A DNA stretch of 64,000 nucleotides from Streptococcus sp. oral taxon 431 (GCF_001553685.1 NZ_CP014264.1:566001-630000), one strand, 5' to 3'; positions 1-9,632 are shown, counted from the stretch's first letter. Notes: generated from the sequence alone by a model not told the origin. Numbers and translations are program-made.

Positions 1-1368
1 AGGACCAATCAATTGCAGTCCTACTGGTAGGCCTTGAGCAAATCCTGCAGGAATTGAAATTCCTGGGAGGCCTGCCAAGTTGACTGGGATTGTCAAGAGG
101 TCAGCCAAGTACATGGCAACTGGATCGTGGTTGAGTGAATCCAAGTCAAAGGCTACGCTTGGAGCTGTTGGACCAAGGATGAGATCGTAATCTGCAAAGA
201 CTTTTTCAAAATCTTGGATGATGAGAGTACGAACTTGACCAGCTTTTTTGTAGTAGGCATCGTAGTAACCTGATGAAAGACTAAAAGTACCAAGCATGAT
301 CCGACGTTTTACTTCGTCACCGAAGCCTTGGCTACGAGTGTTAACGTAAATCTCGTCCAAGTTTTTAGCGTCCTCAGCACGGAAACCATAGCGGATACCG
401 TCAAATCGTTGCAAGTTTGATGATGCTTCTGATGAAGCGATGATGTAGTATACAGCAACCCCATATTTTGAGTGTGGAAGGCTAACTTCTTCCACGATAG
501 CACCTAGTTTTTCAAAGTGTTTGGCTGCGTTGAGGATAGTTTCTTTAACTTCTGGGTCAATCCCTTCACCAAGGTATTCCTTAGGCAAAGCAATTTTCAT
601 GCCCTTGATGTCTTGTCCGATTTTTGAAGTAAAGTCGGCAATGCGGACAGGAGCAGAAGTAGAGTCTTTAGCATCTTGGCTGGCAATAGCATTGAGCAAG
701 AGCGCATTTTCTTTAACGGTTGGTGCGAAAGGTCCAATCTGGTCTAATGAACTACCAAAGGCAATCAGACCGAAACGTGAAACTGTTCCGTAGGTTGGTT
801 TGAGACCGACAATCCCGTTGAAGGCAGCCGGTTGGCGGATGGATCCACCTGTATCAGAACCAAGAGACAAACGGACTTGTCCTGAAGCTACAGAAGCTGC
901 GGAACCACTAGATGATCCACCGGGAACCTTGCTGTAGTCCCAGGCATTTTTAGTTGCACCGTAGTAAGATGTTTCACCAGAACCACCCATGGCAAACTCG
1001 TCCATGTTGGTTTTCCCAACAACGATCATGCCCTTAGATTTTGCATTGGCAACAGCTGTCGCATCAAAGATTGGTTCGTAGTTGTAGAGCATTTTTGAGG
1101 CAGCAGTTGTGAGGATACCGTCTGTAGAGATGTTATCCTTAACAGCAAGTGGAATTCCTGAAAGGACATTGTCAGCGTCAATTCCAGTTTCGTCAATAGC
1201 TTTAGCTTGAGCAAGAGCTTGATCTTCAGCGATAGTGACAAAGGCATTGATAGCTTCTTCACGCGCCTTGATATCTTCAAGCGTTGCTTGCGTTAGTTCG
1301 GTTGCAGAAATTTCCTTAGATACAAGGAGGTTGTGCAACTCTTCAATGGTTTTATTGTTAAAAGTCAT
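1..1368 (-). CDS. gatA: Glu-tRNA(Gln) amidotransferase subunit A, partial (3' end outside window)
   Basis: The frame is open from the ATG at 1368 to the left edge and encodes the first 456 residues of a protein that is usually about 488. GatA is the amidase subunit of GatCAB, which converts Glu-tRNA(Gln) to Gln-tRNA(Gln) in bacteria lacking glutaminyl-tRNA synthetase. The amidase-signature Ser-cisSer-Lys triad is visible: Lys77 in GIPLAVKDN, the serines of GGSSSGSAA near 152, and Ser176 in [10 protein letters not shown]. The start overlaps the gatC stop by one base (TAATG), so the two are translationally coupled in one leftward operon. gatB presumably follows outside the window. Confidence 0.97.
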   Translation of the reverse strand, partial: MTFNNKTIEELHNLLVSKEISATELTQATLEDIKAREEAINAFVTIAEDQALAQAKAIDETGIDADNVLSGIPLAVKDNISTDGILTTAASKMLYNYEPIFDATAVANAKSKGMIVVGKTNMDEFAMGGSGETSYYGATKNAWDYSKVPGGSSSGSAASVASGQVRLSLGSDTGGSIRQPAAFNGIVGLKPTYGTVSRFGLIAFGSSLDQIGPFAPTVKENALLLNAIASQDAKDSTSAPVRIADFTSKIGQDIKGMKIALPKEYLGEGIDPEVKETILNAAKHFEKLGAIVEEVSLPHSKYGVAVYYIIASSEASSNLQRFDGIRYGFRAEDAKNLDEIYVNTRSQGFGDEVKRRIMLGTFSLSSGYYDAYYKKAGQVRTLIIQDFEKVFADYDLILGPTAPSVAFDLDSLNHDPVAMYLADLLTIPVNLAGLPGISIPAGFAQGLPVGLQLIGP

Positions 1369-1670
1369 TAGGCATCTCCTCCATCATCCAGGATAGCTGG
1401 TACCTTGATATAGTAATTGTCTTTTTCAGGTACATTTTTAAATAAGCGATCACGGTCAGTTCCTTCTTCGGCTATGTCTGGGCGAAGAACGGTCTTGCGA
1501 TCTGCCATGGTAGTCGTTGGTTCAACACCAGTAGTGTCGACTTCGCCGAGCAATTCGACCATATCAACAATCTTAGACAAGGTTGTCGCAAACTCAGCAG
1601 TTTCTTCTTCTGAGAATTTTAATTTTGAAAGATTGGCAACGTGTGTTACCTCTTCTTGCGTAATTTTCAT
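1368..1670 (-). CDS. gatC: Glu-tRNA(Gln) amidotransferase subunit C
   Basis: This 100-residue protein has the usual GatC length and the family start [17 protein letters not shown]. GatC is the small linker subunit that wraps around GatA and stabilises the GatCAB amidotransferase. It is the first gene of the leftward gatC-gatA operon. On the minus strand an AAAGGAT ribosome-binding site precedes the ATG, and a TAAAAT-like -10 element lies about 50 bases upstream. The start is fixed by this ribosome-binding site and by homology of the N-terminus. Confidence 0.97.
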   Translation of the reverse strand: MKITQEEVTHVANLSKLKFSEEETAEFATTLSKIVDMVELLGEVDTTGVEPTTTMADRKTVLRPDIAEEGTDRDRLFKNVPEKDNYYIKVPAILDDGGDA

Positions 1671-1764
1671 CTTGCATCCTTTCGTGAAATGATGATTATT
1701 TATCTGTTCTATTTTACCATATTTTCCTATAAATAAGGTAAGCCAAGTTGAAAAGAAGCAGAAA

Positions 1765-1793
1765 TTGAAAAAAGGATTTTAATTCGATATAAT
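1765..1793 (+). promoter_or_regulatory. Sigma-A promoter of the first YwaF-like gene
   Basis: TTGAAA at 1765-1770 and TATAAT at 1788-1793 are separated by 17 bases. They lie about 90 bases before the ATG at 1883. Both hexamers match the housekeeping consensus well. Confidence 0.75.
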
Positions 1794-1882
1794 GGTTGAA
1801 ATTAGAGGAAAGACTAAGAGTCGTTTTAAGTTGGAAAACGAGTTGGATGATTGATCAAATGAAAACACATTAGGGGTGAAAC

Positions 1883-2557
1883 ATGACACTTTGGGATTTA
1901 CTTTTTACCAGTAAAAAAACGGTGCCTCCAGACTTGGGGATATGGTACATTTTATTACCGACTTCTTTGCTAGTCATAGCTGCTCTATCAATTCGCTATG
2001 CCTCCTTTAAACCTTATCGAGATTTTTGGTATTGGGGTCAATTGATTCAATTACTGATTATCAACGCTTGGTATATTGCTGCACGCCTGCCCTTGTCTGA
2101 GGCTCTCCCTTTTTACCATAGTCGCATGGCTATGTGGATGATTCTTTTTGCCCCTAATAAGACCTTTTTCAAACAATATTTTGCCTTGGTTGGAGTATTT
2201 GGTTCTATTATGGCTTTAGTTTACCCTGTCTTTTATCCGTTTCCTTTCCCTCATGTTTCCTCGGTCAACAATGTTTTCGGACACTGGGCCCTCTTGGCTA
2301 ACTGCTTGATTTATCTTATTAGATATTATAAAGTTGAAAAAGGGGATGCTTGGAAAATATGTCAGATGACCTTTGGTGTCAATGCTATTATCTTTCTAGC
2401 CAACCTCTTGACAGGAGGGAATTATGGCTTTATGAGTAATCCCCCTGTGATTGGGGATCATGGTAGTTTGCTTAACTATTTGATAGTGACTAGTTTGATG
2501 ACAGGTATTCTCATCCTTATCAATCAACTCGTTAAATATAAACATAAGAATAGTTAA
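1883..2557 (+). CDS. YwaF/TIGR02206-type integral membrane protein, copy 1
   Basis: This 224-residue protein has about six hydrophobic helices. It carries the PFYHSRMAMW motif near residue 75 and a GGNYGFM motif near residue 177. These match the family called TIGR02206 or YwaF, which has no established function. The gene directly downstream (2592-3284) encodes a paralogue with the same motifs at the same positions, so the pair looks like a tandem duplication. The gap is 34 bases with a ribosome-binding site and no terminator, so they are probably co-transcribed. Function is unknown, and the family assignment rests on motif recollection. Confidence 0.85.
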   Translation: MTLWDLLFTSKKTVPPDLGIWYILLPTSLLVIAALSIRYASFKPYRDFWYWGQLIQLLIINAWYIAARLPLSEALPFYHSRMAMWMILFAPNKTFFKQYFALVGVFGSIMALVYPVFYPFPFPHVSSVNNVFGHWALLANCLIYLIRYYKVEKGDAWKICQMTFGVNAIIFLANLLTGGNYGFMSNPPVIGDHGSLLNYLIVTSLMTGILILINQLVKYKHKNS

Positions 2558-2591
2558 TATACAACTGAAATCGTTACATTAAGGAGACTTT

Positions 2592-3284
2592 ATGCATCAT
2601 TTTATTACAAGAACCCAAACGACGCCACCGCCTATTCCGATTTTTTGGTACGGTGTCATGATAGGTCTTCTTGCCTTGTCTATTTATGCTTCTTTTACTT
2701 ACTACAAAAATCCCAAATTTGTTCGATTATTTAAGTGGATTCAAATAGCGCAACTGCTAGCTCTTTACACTTGGTATATTGGTTTTAGCATTCCATTTTC
2801 GAACAGTCTGCCTCTTTACCATTGCCGCTTGGCCATGCTTGCAGTAGTTTTCTTGCCAGATAAATGGAAAACCAAGCAGTATTTTGCCCTTATGGGAGCT
2901 AGTGGGGCAGTATTTGCTTTGGGCTATCCGGTTTTTGATCCATATGATTTCCCACATATTACCAGTTTTTCATTCCTGATTGGGCATTATGCTCTCTTGG
3001 TTAATTCCTTGGTCTATCTCATGAACCACTACGATAAAAACCTACTTAAAAAGTATCGCATTATCGCCTACACTTTTGTCCTCAACCTTTTCCTAGTTGG
3101 AGTTAATCAAGTCACAGGTGGGAATTACGGGCTTTTGAATACCACACCTTTTATCCCAGATGCTCCTATATGGATAAAATATCTTCTGGTTTCAATCATT
3201 CTATCTGCAGCTCTAGTGCTCTTTGATATTTTGTTTAAAAAACGTTGGCAAAAGAAAATTGCTCTAGAAACGATTCATCTGTGA
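2592..3284 (+). CDS. YwaF/TIGR02206-type integral membrane protein, copy 2
   Basis: This 230-residue polytopic membrane protein is a paralogue of the preceding gene. It has LPLYHCRLAM where copy 1 has LPFYHSRMAM, a shared F-x-YPVF-P segment, and GGNYGLL where copy 1 has GGNYGFM. An AAGGAG ribosome-binding site precedes the ATG. A Rho-independent terminator follows at 3334-3364. The conserved His and Arg inside a membrane-facing motif suggest a functional site, but no substrate or reaction can be inferred. Confidence 0.85.
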   Translation: MHHFITRTQTTPPPIPIFWYGVMIGLLALSIYASFTYYKNPKFVRLFKWIQIAQLLALYTWYIGFSIPFSNSLPLYHCRLAMLAVVFLPDKWKTKQYFALMGASGAVFALGYPVFDPYDFPHITSFSFLIGHYALLVNSLVYLMNHYDKNLLKKYRIIAYTFVLNLFLVGVNQVTGGNYGLLNTTPFIPDAPIWIKYLLVSIILSAALVLFDILFKKRWQKKIALETIHL

Positions 3285-3333
3285 AGCGATATTAAGAGTG
3301 ATAGATATAAATAATCAACAAATGAATCTGAAG

Positions 3334-3364
3334 AGCAGGTCTACTATCTTGACCTGCTTTTTCT
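3334..3364 (+). terminator. Rho-independent terminator of the YwaF pair
   Basis: An 8-bp stem, AGCAGGTC (3334-3341) with GACCTGCT (3351-3358), is followed by a T-rich run. It closes the two-gene unit before the prfC promoter. Confidence 0.85.
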
Positions 3365-3375
3365 TGTGTAAGCAA

Positions 3376-3404
3376 TTGAAAAACTCCCTAAAATCCGATA
3401 TAAT
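3376..3404 (+). promoter_or_regulatory. Sigma-A promoter of prfC
   Basis: TTGAAA at 3376-3381 and TATAAT at 3399-3404 are spaced by 17 bases. This leaves a leader of about 80 bases before the prfC ATG. Confidence 0.75.
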
Positions 3405-3491
3405 GGAGTGTTGAAAGGAATGTTAGGGTCCGATGTAATAAAGAGTGATTATAAATTGAAATAATTAAAAAAGTAGAAAGAAAGAGAACTT

Positions 3492-5036
3492 ATGAACATT
3501 CAAGAAGAAATTAAAAAACGCCGTACCTTTGCCATTATCTCCCACCCGGATGCTGGTAAAACGACGATTACAGAGCAGTTGCTCTACTTTGGGGGAGAGA
3601 TTCGTGAGGCAGGTACTGTCAAAGGGAAGAAAACAGGTAACTTTGCCAAATCTGACTGGATGGATATCGAGAAACAACGTGGGATTTCGGTAACGTCATC
3701 TGTTATGCAATTTGACTACGATGGCAAACGCGTGAACATCCTAGATACTCCAGGGCACGAGGATTTCTCAGAAGATACCTATCGTACATTGATGGCGGTG
3801 GATGCGGCTGTCATGGTTGTGGACTCTGCCAAGGGTATCGAGGCCCAAACCAAAAAGTTATTTGAGGTTGTCAAACACCGTGGGATTCCAGTCTTTACCT
3901 TTATGAACAAGTTAGACCGTGACGGTCGTGAGCCACTGGATCTCTTGCAAGAATTGGAAGAAGTCTTGGGTATTGCAAGTTATCCAATGAACTGGCCAAT
4001 CGGGATGGGGAAAGCCTTTGAAGGCTTGTATGACCTCTATAACCAACGCTTGGAACTTTACAAAGGGGATGAACGCTTTGCTAGTCTGGAAGATGGGGAC
4101 AAGCTATTTGCCAGCAACCCTTTCTATGAGCAAGTGAAGGATGACATCGAGCTCTTGCAAGAAGCTGGGAATGAATTCTCAGAAGAAGCCATTCTTGCGG
4201 GTGAATTGACTCCGGTATTCTTTGGATCAGCCTTGACTAATTTTGGTGTGCAGACTTTCTTAGAAACCTTCCTCAAGTTTGCTCCAGAACCTCATGGACA
4301 CAAGAAAACAGACGGAGAAATTGTTGATCCTTATAACAAAGACTTCTCAGGATTTGTCTTTAAAATTCAAGCCAACATGGATCCTCGTCACCGTGACCGT
4401 ATCGCCTTTGTCCGTATCGTATCGGGTGAATTCGAGCGTGGTATGAGTGTTAATCTCCCTCGTACTGGTAAGGGAGCTAAGCTGTCAAATGTTACTCAGT
4501 TTATGGCAGAAAGTCGTGAGAATGTCACTAATGCCGTAGCTGGAGATATCATCGGGGTTTACGATACCGGTACTTATCAGGTTGGGGATACACTAACTGT
4601 TGGAAAAAATAAGTTTGAGTTTGAACCACTGCCAACCTTTACACCTGAGATTTTCATGAAAGTTTCTGCTAAGAACGTCATGAAACAAAAATCTTTCCAC
4701 AAGGGAATTGAGCAATTGGTGCAAGAAGGAGCTATTCAGCTTTATACCAACTACCAAACAGGTGAATATATGTTGGGTGCCGTTGGTCAATTGCAGTTTG
4801 AAGTCTTCAAACACCGTATGGAAAATGAGTACAATGCAGAAGTGGTTATGAGCCCAATGGGTAAAAAGACGGTTCGCTGGATCAAACCTGAAGATCTGGA
4901 TGAGCGTATGTCTTCAAGCCGAAACATCCTTGCCAAAGACCGCTTTGACCAGCCTGTATTCCTTTTTGAAAACGACTTTGCCCTCCGATGGTTTGCAGAT
5001 AAGTATCCGGATGTAGAGTTAGAGGAAAAGATGTAG
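3492..5036 (+). CDS. prfC: Peptide chain release factor 3 (RF3)
   Basis: This 514-residue translational GTPase recycles RF1 and RF2 from the ribosome after termination. The G-domain motifs are complete: the P-loop SHPDAGKTT near residues 17-25, DTPGHEDF near 87, and NKLD near 141. Domains II and III follow with the family-typical [13 protein letters not shown]. Length matches streptococcal RF3. The start is set by the ribosome-binding site AGAAAGAGAAC and the conserved [20 protein letters not shown]. The gene is monocistronic in appearance. No terminator is seen directly after the stop; the next strong one is at 5436-5466, beyond the hairpin repeat tract. Confidence 0.98.
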   Translation: MNIQEEIKKRRTFAIISHPDAGKTTITEQLLYFGGEIREAGTVKGKKTGNFAKSDWMDIEKQRGISVTSSVMQFDYDGKRVNILDTPGHEDFSEDTYRTLMAVDAAVMVVDSAKGIEAQTKKLFEVVKHRGIPVFTFMNKLDRDGREPLDLLQELEEVLGIASYPMNWPIGMGKAFEGLYDLYNQRLELYKGDERFASLEDGDKLFASNPFYEQVKDDIELLQEAGNEFSEEAILAGELTPVFFGSALTNFGVQTFLETFLKFAPEPHGHKKTDGEIVDPYNKDFSGFVFKIQANMDPRHRDRIAFVRIVSGEFERGMSVNLPRTGKGAKLSNVTQFMAESRENVTNAVAGDIIGVYDTGTYQVGDTLTVGKNKFEFEPLPTFTPEIFMKVSAKNVMKQKSFHKGIEQLVQEGAIQLYTNYQTGEYMLGAVGQLQFEVFKHRMENEYNAEVVMSPMGKKTVRWIKPEDLDERMSSSRNILAKDRFDQPVFLFENDFALRWFADKYPDVELEEKM

Positions 5037-5075
5037 ATCGCCAAAGTTACTTGATTGTGTAACAATCTTAGTAAC

Positions 5076-5248
5076 TAACGCCAAGTTTCTATGGAACTTG
5101 GCTAGGCGCTCCACTAGTATAGTTTTACGAATATTATCGATTCGTAAAACTTTACGTCGTAACAGAAAGGAAGAGAACTAGCTAACTGTCTTACTAACTT
5201 CGTTTGGCAAATAGAATCGATTTGCCAAACTCCGTGTCGTAATCTAAT
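5076..5248. repeat. Hairpin repeat unit I (two or three stem-loops), unknown family
   Basis: This gene-free unit holds three stem-loops. The first pairs GCCAAGTT (5080-5087) with AACTTGGC (5095-5102) around a loop containing CTATGG. The second has an 11-bp perfect stem, 5122-5132 with 5140-5150, around the 7-base loop ATTATCG. The third has another 11-bp perfect stem, 5202-5212 with 5220-5230, around the loop AGAATCG. Stems two and three differ in sequence but stay fully paired. Each is followed by a tail ending GTCGTAA (5156-5162 and 5236-5242). The unit is repeated with changes at 5249-5420. No known streptococcal repeat (BOX, RUP, SPRITE) was recognised. Confidence 0.75.
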
Positions 5249-5420
5249 AAACGGTAACCGCTATGGCAGTTCACCTAAACGCTTCACTAGGAAAAGCCCA
5301 CGAATGGTATCGATTCGTGGACTTTTTCGTCGTAATAGTTAGAAAGTGGTCTAGCTGCCTGCCATTGGAATACTAATTGCGTTTTGTAGCGGAAAATGAG
5401 TACCTTAGTTGGTCCCATAC
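5249..5420. repeat. Hairpin repeat unit II (diverged copy of unit I)
   Basis: This unit aligns with unit I at an offset of about 173 bases. It begins with a weaker hairpin around CTATGG (5253-5275), followed by CGCTTCACTAG (5280-5290), where unit I has CGCTCCACTAG. Next comes a hairpin with arms 5296-5305 and 5313-5322, one mismatch, and the loop GGTATCG. Its tail ends CGTCGTAA (5329-5336), followed by a diverged segment containing CTAGCTG and TACTAATTGCG. The third hairpin of unit I has decayed here. The stem bases differ from unit I while pairing is kept, which points to selection for structure rather than sequence. Confidence 0.7.
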
Positions 5421-5435
5421 CTCAAATCTATTGAA

Positions 5436-5470
5436 AAAAGCCAAGAAAAATATCTTCTTGGCTTTTCTTG
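5436..5470. terminator. Strong terminator after the hairpin tract
   Basis: A 12-bp stem, AAAAGCCAAGAA (5436-5447) with TTCTTGGCTTTT (5455-5466), has a 7-base loop and T and A runs on either side, so it could act in both directions. It is the first clear terminator downstream of prfC, which suggests that prfC transcripts may include the repeat tract. Confidence 0.85.
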
Positions 5471-5486
5471 TAGGCTGGTGTTAACA

Positions 5487-5528
5487 AAATTCCTAAAACT
5501 CCGCCCTGGTGAGGGACGGAGTTTAGGA
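5487..5528 (-). terminator. Terminator of the arginine deiminase locus
   Basis: Arms CGGAGTTTAGG (5517-5527) and CCTAAAACTCCG (5492-5503) form an 11-bp stem with one bulged base. It lies directly after the arcT stop on the minus strand. The following T run is modest. Confidence 0.65.
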
Positions 5529-5536
5529 GGTCTTTT

Positions 5537-6865
5537 TTAGGTCGCTAATCGGTAAACAGCTTCAGCATAGATATCCATAGCATGATAGAGATCATCTAGG
5601 ATTGCATATTCATTTGCTTGGTGTTCCGTTTGCTCTCTTCCTGGGAAGAGGGCACCAAAAGCGACACAGTTTGGCATGGTACGTGCAAAGGTTGCACCGC
5701 CAGATGATAGAGCGGGACTATTGTCACCAGTTTTTTCTTCATAAACCTGCATGAGTGTTGTGACGAGCATACTATCTCTTGCCACGTAAAGTGGTGCTAG
5801 GTAGTCAAATTCTTGGTAGCTAAGTTGGTAAGATTTTGCACACTCTATCAGCTGATTGACAAGTTCATCCTTGTCAGTAAGGACTGGGATTCGGATATCA
5901 ATTCGAATCTCAGAACTTTCGGGAGTAATGATTAAGGCGGCCACATTAAAGGATAAATGTCCAGAAGGCTGGTCACTGATATCACCAAAGATTCCTTTTC
6001 CTTGACCCTCTTGACCAACTTCTTTGGCAAGAAATGTAAGTGCAGGATGGGATTGAATGGAATCAAGGACGGTGGCTAGTCGAATGACTGCATTAATCCC
6101 TTGACTGGCATCCTTGGCATGCTTAGATAGTCCTAGAACAGTAAGGGACTGATCATTTTGTTGATAATCGTAGCCAGCAGCTATTAGAGCTTCTTGGAGT
6201 TGTTCCATAAGTGGTCCTAGATAAGTTGCCTTATCAGGTACGACATTAAAGGCTCCACCTATATCTAAGGCGAGTTGTTCTGATCCAGGTCCATGAAGTT
6301 TGACCTGAAGGAGCCCTTTTTCTGCATAGGTTAATGGGAATGATGAGTCAGGAGCAAATCCCATGCTGGCCTGTTCTTCAAGGGCATTATATCTTGCCAT
6401 GCAACGCCAAAGAGTTTCCTCATCAGTACCAAATATGAAACGAACCCGTTTTTTGAATTGAATTCCTTGGTCAAGTAAGCTTTTGACTGCGTAAAGTGCT
6501 GCAAGAGAAGGTCCTTTATCATCCTGCGAGCCCCGACCATAAATCCGCCCATCTCTGATACTAGCTTCAAATGGAGGAGTTTCCCACTCTGTCAAATCGC
6601 CTGCAGGAACTACATCTAGGTGGCAGAGGATGGCAAGGAGATCCCCCTCACCAACTTCTGCATACCCATAATATCCTTGAGTATCAAGATAGGTTTTAAA
6701 ACCAAGATCTTGACACAAGTCTAGCGTTTTTTTCAGGACATCTTGAATGGCTTGACCAAAGGGAGTGCCATTTTCACCTTCATTGAGAACAGAAGGATAA
6801 GAGATGATTGTTTTCAAACTTTGAAGAAAATCCTCTTTGATTGATTCTGTAATATAGGATTTCAT
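5537..6865 (-). CDS. arcT: M20-family dipeptidase of the arginine deiminase locus
   Basis: This 442-residue metallopeptidase resembles PepV and Sapep dipeptidases. Metal-ligand motifs are visible: CHLDVVP with His82, GRGSQDDKGP with Asp115, the Glu pair of GTDEET near 149-150, and a C-terminal EHQANE. The family hydrolyses dipeptides in the cytoplasm. As the last gene of arcABCD it could release arginine from small peptides for the pathway. The 18-base gap to arcD indicates co-transcription. I infer the name arcT from its position; the biochemical substrate cannot be read from sequence. Confidence 0.88.
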   Translation of the reverse strand: MKSYITESIKEDFLQSLKTIISYPSVLNEGENGTPFGQAIQDVLKKTLDLCQDLGFKTYLDTQGYYGYAEVGEGDLLAILCHLDVVPAGDLTEWETPPFEASIRDGRIYGRGSQDDKGPSLAALYAVKSLLDQGIQFKKRVRFIFGTDEETLWRCMARYNALEEQASMGFAPDSSFPLTYAEKGLLQVKLHGPGSEQLALDIGGAFNVVPDKATYLGPLMEQLQEALIAAGYDYQQNDQSLTVLGLSKHAKDASQGINAVIRLATVLDSIQSHPALTFLAKEVGQEGQGKGIFGDISDQPSGHLSFNVAALIITPESSEIRIDIRIPVLTDKDELVNQLIECAKSYQLSYQEFDYLAPLYVARDSMLVTTLMQVYEEKTGDNSPALSSGGATFARTMPNCVAFGALFPGREQTEHQANEYAILDDLYHAMDIYAEAVYRLAT

Positions 6866-6883
6866 CCGTATTTCCCCTTTTGA

Positions 6884-8392
6884 CTATAAGAATGGCACTA
6901 GGGTACCCAAGATAAGAAGTAGAATACTTGCAATGACAATTGAGATGACAAGTTTTCCGACAAATTTCCACCAAGTTCCAAGGCTGACACGACCGAGAGC
7001 AAGAGCTCCCATGACAATACCTGAAGTAGGAGTCACTAGGTTAAGGACACCAGATGCAGATTGGTAGGCAGTAACAATCAGGCTGGCTTTGACATTGACA
7101 AATTCTCCAAGAGGAGCCATGATCCCCATGGTTGCACTAGCCAGACCAGATGAAGAAGGAATGAGGAAGGACATAGGTAGGTAGAAGATATAGGTTAATA
7201 CGATGAAGATTTGAGGAGAGAGACCTTGAAGGCCAACTTCACCCCAATGTAGAATGGTTGCAGTAATCATACCATCGTTCATGATAACTTGGATACCACG
7301 AGCAACCGCACAAATCAAGGCTACTGAAAGCAAATCTGCAGCACCAGTTAAGAAGGTAGAGACGATTTTTCCTTCTTTAAGACCATAGACAACACCAATC
7401 AAGATCCCCATGACGGCAAAGAGCATAGCGCCTTCTGGGAAGTACCAGCTACCGAATGGTTGAGCAGATGAACCGATGATGCCTCCGATTACAGGAAAAC
7501 CGATTAACCAATTTTTGAAGTCTTCAAAGATAGTAACATGCAAATCAACCCAAGGGATGAAACTTGCAATCATAATGATAAAGGTTACTACAAATAAAGC
7601 GAGAACATGTTTTTGTTTCTTGCTCAAGGTAGACGGTGTATCCTCATTGTCAGAAACATTGAAGTGTTTAATATCTTCTTCGCGTTGAGCGTAAACGAGT
7701 GATTTAGTCGGATCTTTCTGAATCTTTTCTGCATAACGATAGACGAAGTAGGTGCTGAGTCCAGTCATTACAAACCAGAAGATAACACGGAGAATAACAC
7801 CATCCATGGATGAAATGCCTGCAGTATCAGAAGCAATAACAGTAGCAAATGGATTCAATGTAGATGCCAAACAACCAACTTGAGAACCTAGTAAGATGAT
7901 GGCTACGGCAGTAATACTATCAAAACCAACTGCCATCATCACAGGAATAAGAAGGGGATAGAAGGCCATAGTTTCTTCTCCCATACCATAAGTAGTTCCT
8001 CCAAGTGCGAAGAGGGGCATGAGGATGAGAATCAACATTTTTTCGTGGCCCTTATATTTTTTAACGATGGAGGCAATTCCTACATCGAGTGTACCAGTAG
8101 CATTTACGACACCAAGGAAACCTCCGACCATAAGGATAAAGAAGGCAACGTCGATAGCAGCGCTGGTTGGTTTGTGACCGAGCATGGCACGAATTGGTGC
8201 CATGAGGACATCGTAAATCCCTTGAGGATTTGAGTCAACAGTTTGATAGGTACCTGCGATGAGGTTACCTGCTTCATTGGTATCATACTTACCTGCTGGA
8301 ATGATCCAGGTTAAAACTGCCATGATGGTAATGATGATAATCAAAACAGTGTATGCTGAAGGCATTTGAAACCTTTTTTTATTTTCACTCAT
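6884..8392 (-). CDS. arcD: Arginine/ornithine antiporter, YfcC family
   Basis: This 502-residue polytopic membrane protein belongs to the YfcC/DcuC-like anion carrier superfamily. It shows about twelve hydrophobic segments and a conserved GGTTYGMGEETMAFYPLL stretch near residue 130. In the arginine deiminase pathway it exchanges external arginine for internal ornithine across the cytoplasmic membrane without ATP cost. It sits between arcC and the dipeptidase on the same strand. Streptococcal ArcD proteins belong to this family and not to the Pseudomonas ArcD family. The ribosome-binding site AGGAGG on the minus strand supports the start at 8392. Confidence 0.92.
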   Translation of the reverse strand: MSENKKRFQMPSAYTVLIIIITIMAVLTWIIPAGKYDTNEAGNLIAGTYQTVDSNPQGIYDVLMAPIRAMLGHKPTSAAIDVAFFILMVGGFLGVVNATGTLDVGIASIVKKYKGHEKMLILILMPLFALGGTTYGMGEETMAFYPLLIPVMMAVGFDSITAVAIILLGSQVGCLASTLNPFATVIASDTAGISSMDGVILRVIFWFVMTGLSTYFVYRYAEKIQKDPTKSLVYAQREEDIKHFNVSDNEDTPSTLSKKQKHVLALFVVTFIIMIASFIPWVDLHVTIFEDFKNWLIGFPVIGGIIGSSAQPFGSWYFPEGAMLFAVMGILIGVVYGLKEGKIVSTFLTGAADLLSVALICAVARGIQVIMNDGMITATILHWGEVGLQGLSPQIFIVLTYIFYLPMSFLIPSSSGLASATMGIMAPLGEFVNVKASLIVTAYQSASGVLNLVTPTSGIVMGALALGRVSLGTWWKFVGKLVISIVIASILLLILGTLVPFL

Positions 8393-8482
8393 TTGTTTTT
8401 CCTCCTAAACTATGTCACACAGTATAAAAACGAATGATGTGGCAAGAGTGCTGACTAAACTTTCTTGAAAGGTATGACTAAA

Positions 8483-9433
8483 CTATTCATCTTTCACGAT
8501 GATTGTTCCACTTTCAGATTCAATCAAAGCTCCTAGATTGATAAGAGAAGTGATAACTGCTTTTCCTGCTGGACGATTAGTCACAAAATCAATGGCAGCT
8601 TGGATTTTTGGTAGCATACTACCAGGAGCAAATTGCCCCTCTTGAATGTATTTTTGAAGTTGACTTACAGTTACCCGTTCCAACTTTTCTTGATTTGGTT
8701 TGTTATAGTTGATATAGGCATAATCGACGCCAGTTAAAATGATGAAGAGATCTGCTTCGACTAGCTCTGCCAAGCATTGCGATGCAAAATCCTTATCGAT
8801 GACAGCTTCTACTCCTGAGAAGTAACCGTTTTTATTTTTGGTGATAGGAATACCTCCACCGCCTGCTGCGATGACAATTTGTCCCTTGTCCAAGAGTGTG
8901 CGTATACTATCGATTTCTTTGATATAAACAGGTTTTGGAGAAGCCACTACCTTACGCCAACCACGACCTGCATCTTCTTTAAAGTTAGCCCCAGTTTTTT
9001 CGCTTTCTGCTTTAGCCTCTTCTTCTGAGTAGAATGGACCAATGGGTTTACTTGGATTGAGAAAGGCAGGATCATTCTTGTCCACGACAACTTGTGTGAC
9101 AACAGAAACGACAGTTTTATCAAGATGAATATCCTGTAAAGCATTTTCCAGAGCATTCTGGAGCCAAAAACCGATGCTACCCTCTGTCATAGCAACAAGT
9201 GAATCGAGAGGAAAGGCAGGGTTTTTTTCGGAATTCGCTGCTAGGTGTTGGAGGAGGAGGTTACCGACTTGCGGTCCATTGCCATGGGTGATAATCAATT
9301 CATCGCCATTTTGGATGAGTTTCACCAGATGGCGTGCTGTTTCTGCCAGAGCGGCTTCTTGAGCTTGAGCAGATGGATCTGTGGAAAGAATGGCATTTCC
9401 TCCAAGAGCGACAACGATTTTACGATGAGACAT
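8483..9433 (-). CDS. arcC: Carbamate kinase
   Basis: Carbamate kinase transfers phosphate from carbamoyl phosphate to ADP, giving ATP, CO2 and ammonia. This is the energy-yielding last step of the arginine deiminase pathway. The protein is 316 residues, the family length, and begins [16 protein letters not shown], the phosphate-binding amino-acid-kinase motif. An AAAGGAG ribosome-binding site seven bases before the ATG at 9433 sets the start. The frame is open a further 87 codons upstream, but that part has no similarity to the family and covers the arcB terminator. [11 protein letters not shown] and the AAGGGGIP motif are present. Confidence 0.97.
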   Translation of the reverse strand: MSHRKIVVALGGNAILSTDPSAQAQEAALAETARHLVKLIQNGDELIITHGNGPQVGNLLLQHLAANSEKNPAFPLDSLVAMTEGSIGFWLQNALENALQDIHLDKTVVSVVTQVVVDKNDPAFLNPSKPIGPFYSEEEAKAESEKTGANFKEDAGRGWRKVVASPKPVYIKEIDSIRTLLDKGQIVIAAGGGGIPITKNKNGYFSGVEAVIDKDFASQCLAELVEADLFIILTGVDYAYINYNKPNQEKLERVTVSQLQKYIQEGQFAPGSMLPKIQAAIDFVTNRPAGKAVITSLINLGALIESESGTIIVKDE

Positions 9434-9632
9434 GAGCGCTCCTTTCTTTTGGATGAACAAAAGCCAATTTTGGTTAAAAGCTTGGATTTGGAAATTGAGA
9501 AGAAAGACTTTTGACAGACGAGTTGAGTTGAAATTGCGAATAACTGGAAGACAGTTAATTGTTATTGTTATGAGGTTTTTGCTTGAATGGTGACTATCAG
9601 CAAACTCCAACTCAGAGCTCGTTACTACTACA

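Noticed and set aside
5076..5420. The hairpin tract as a CRISPR array.
   Set aside because: The repeats are not identical direct repeats with equal spacers; they are hairpins that vary in both arms, and no cas gene is present.
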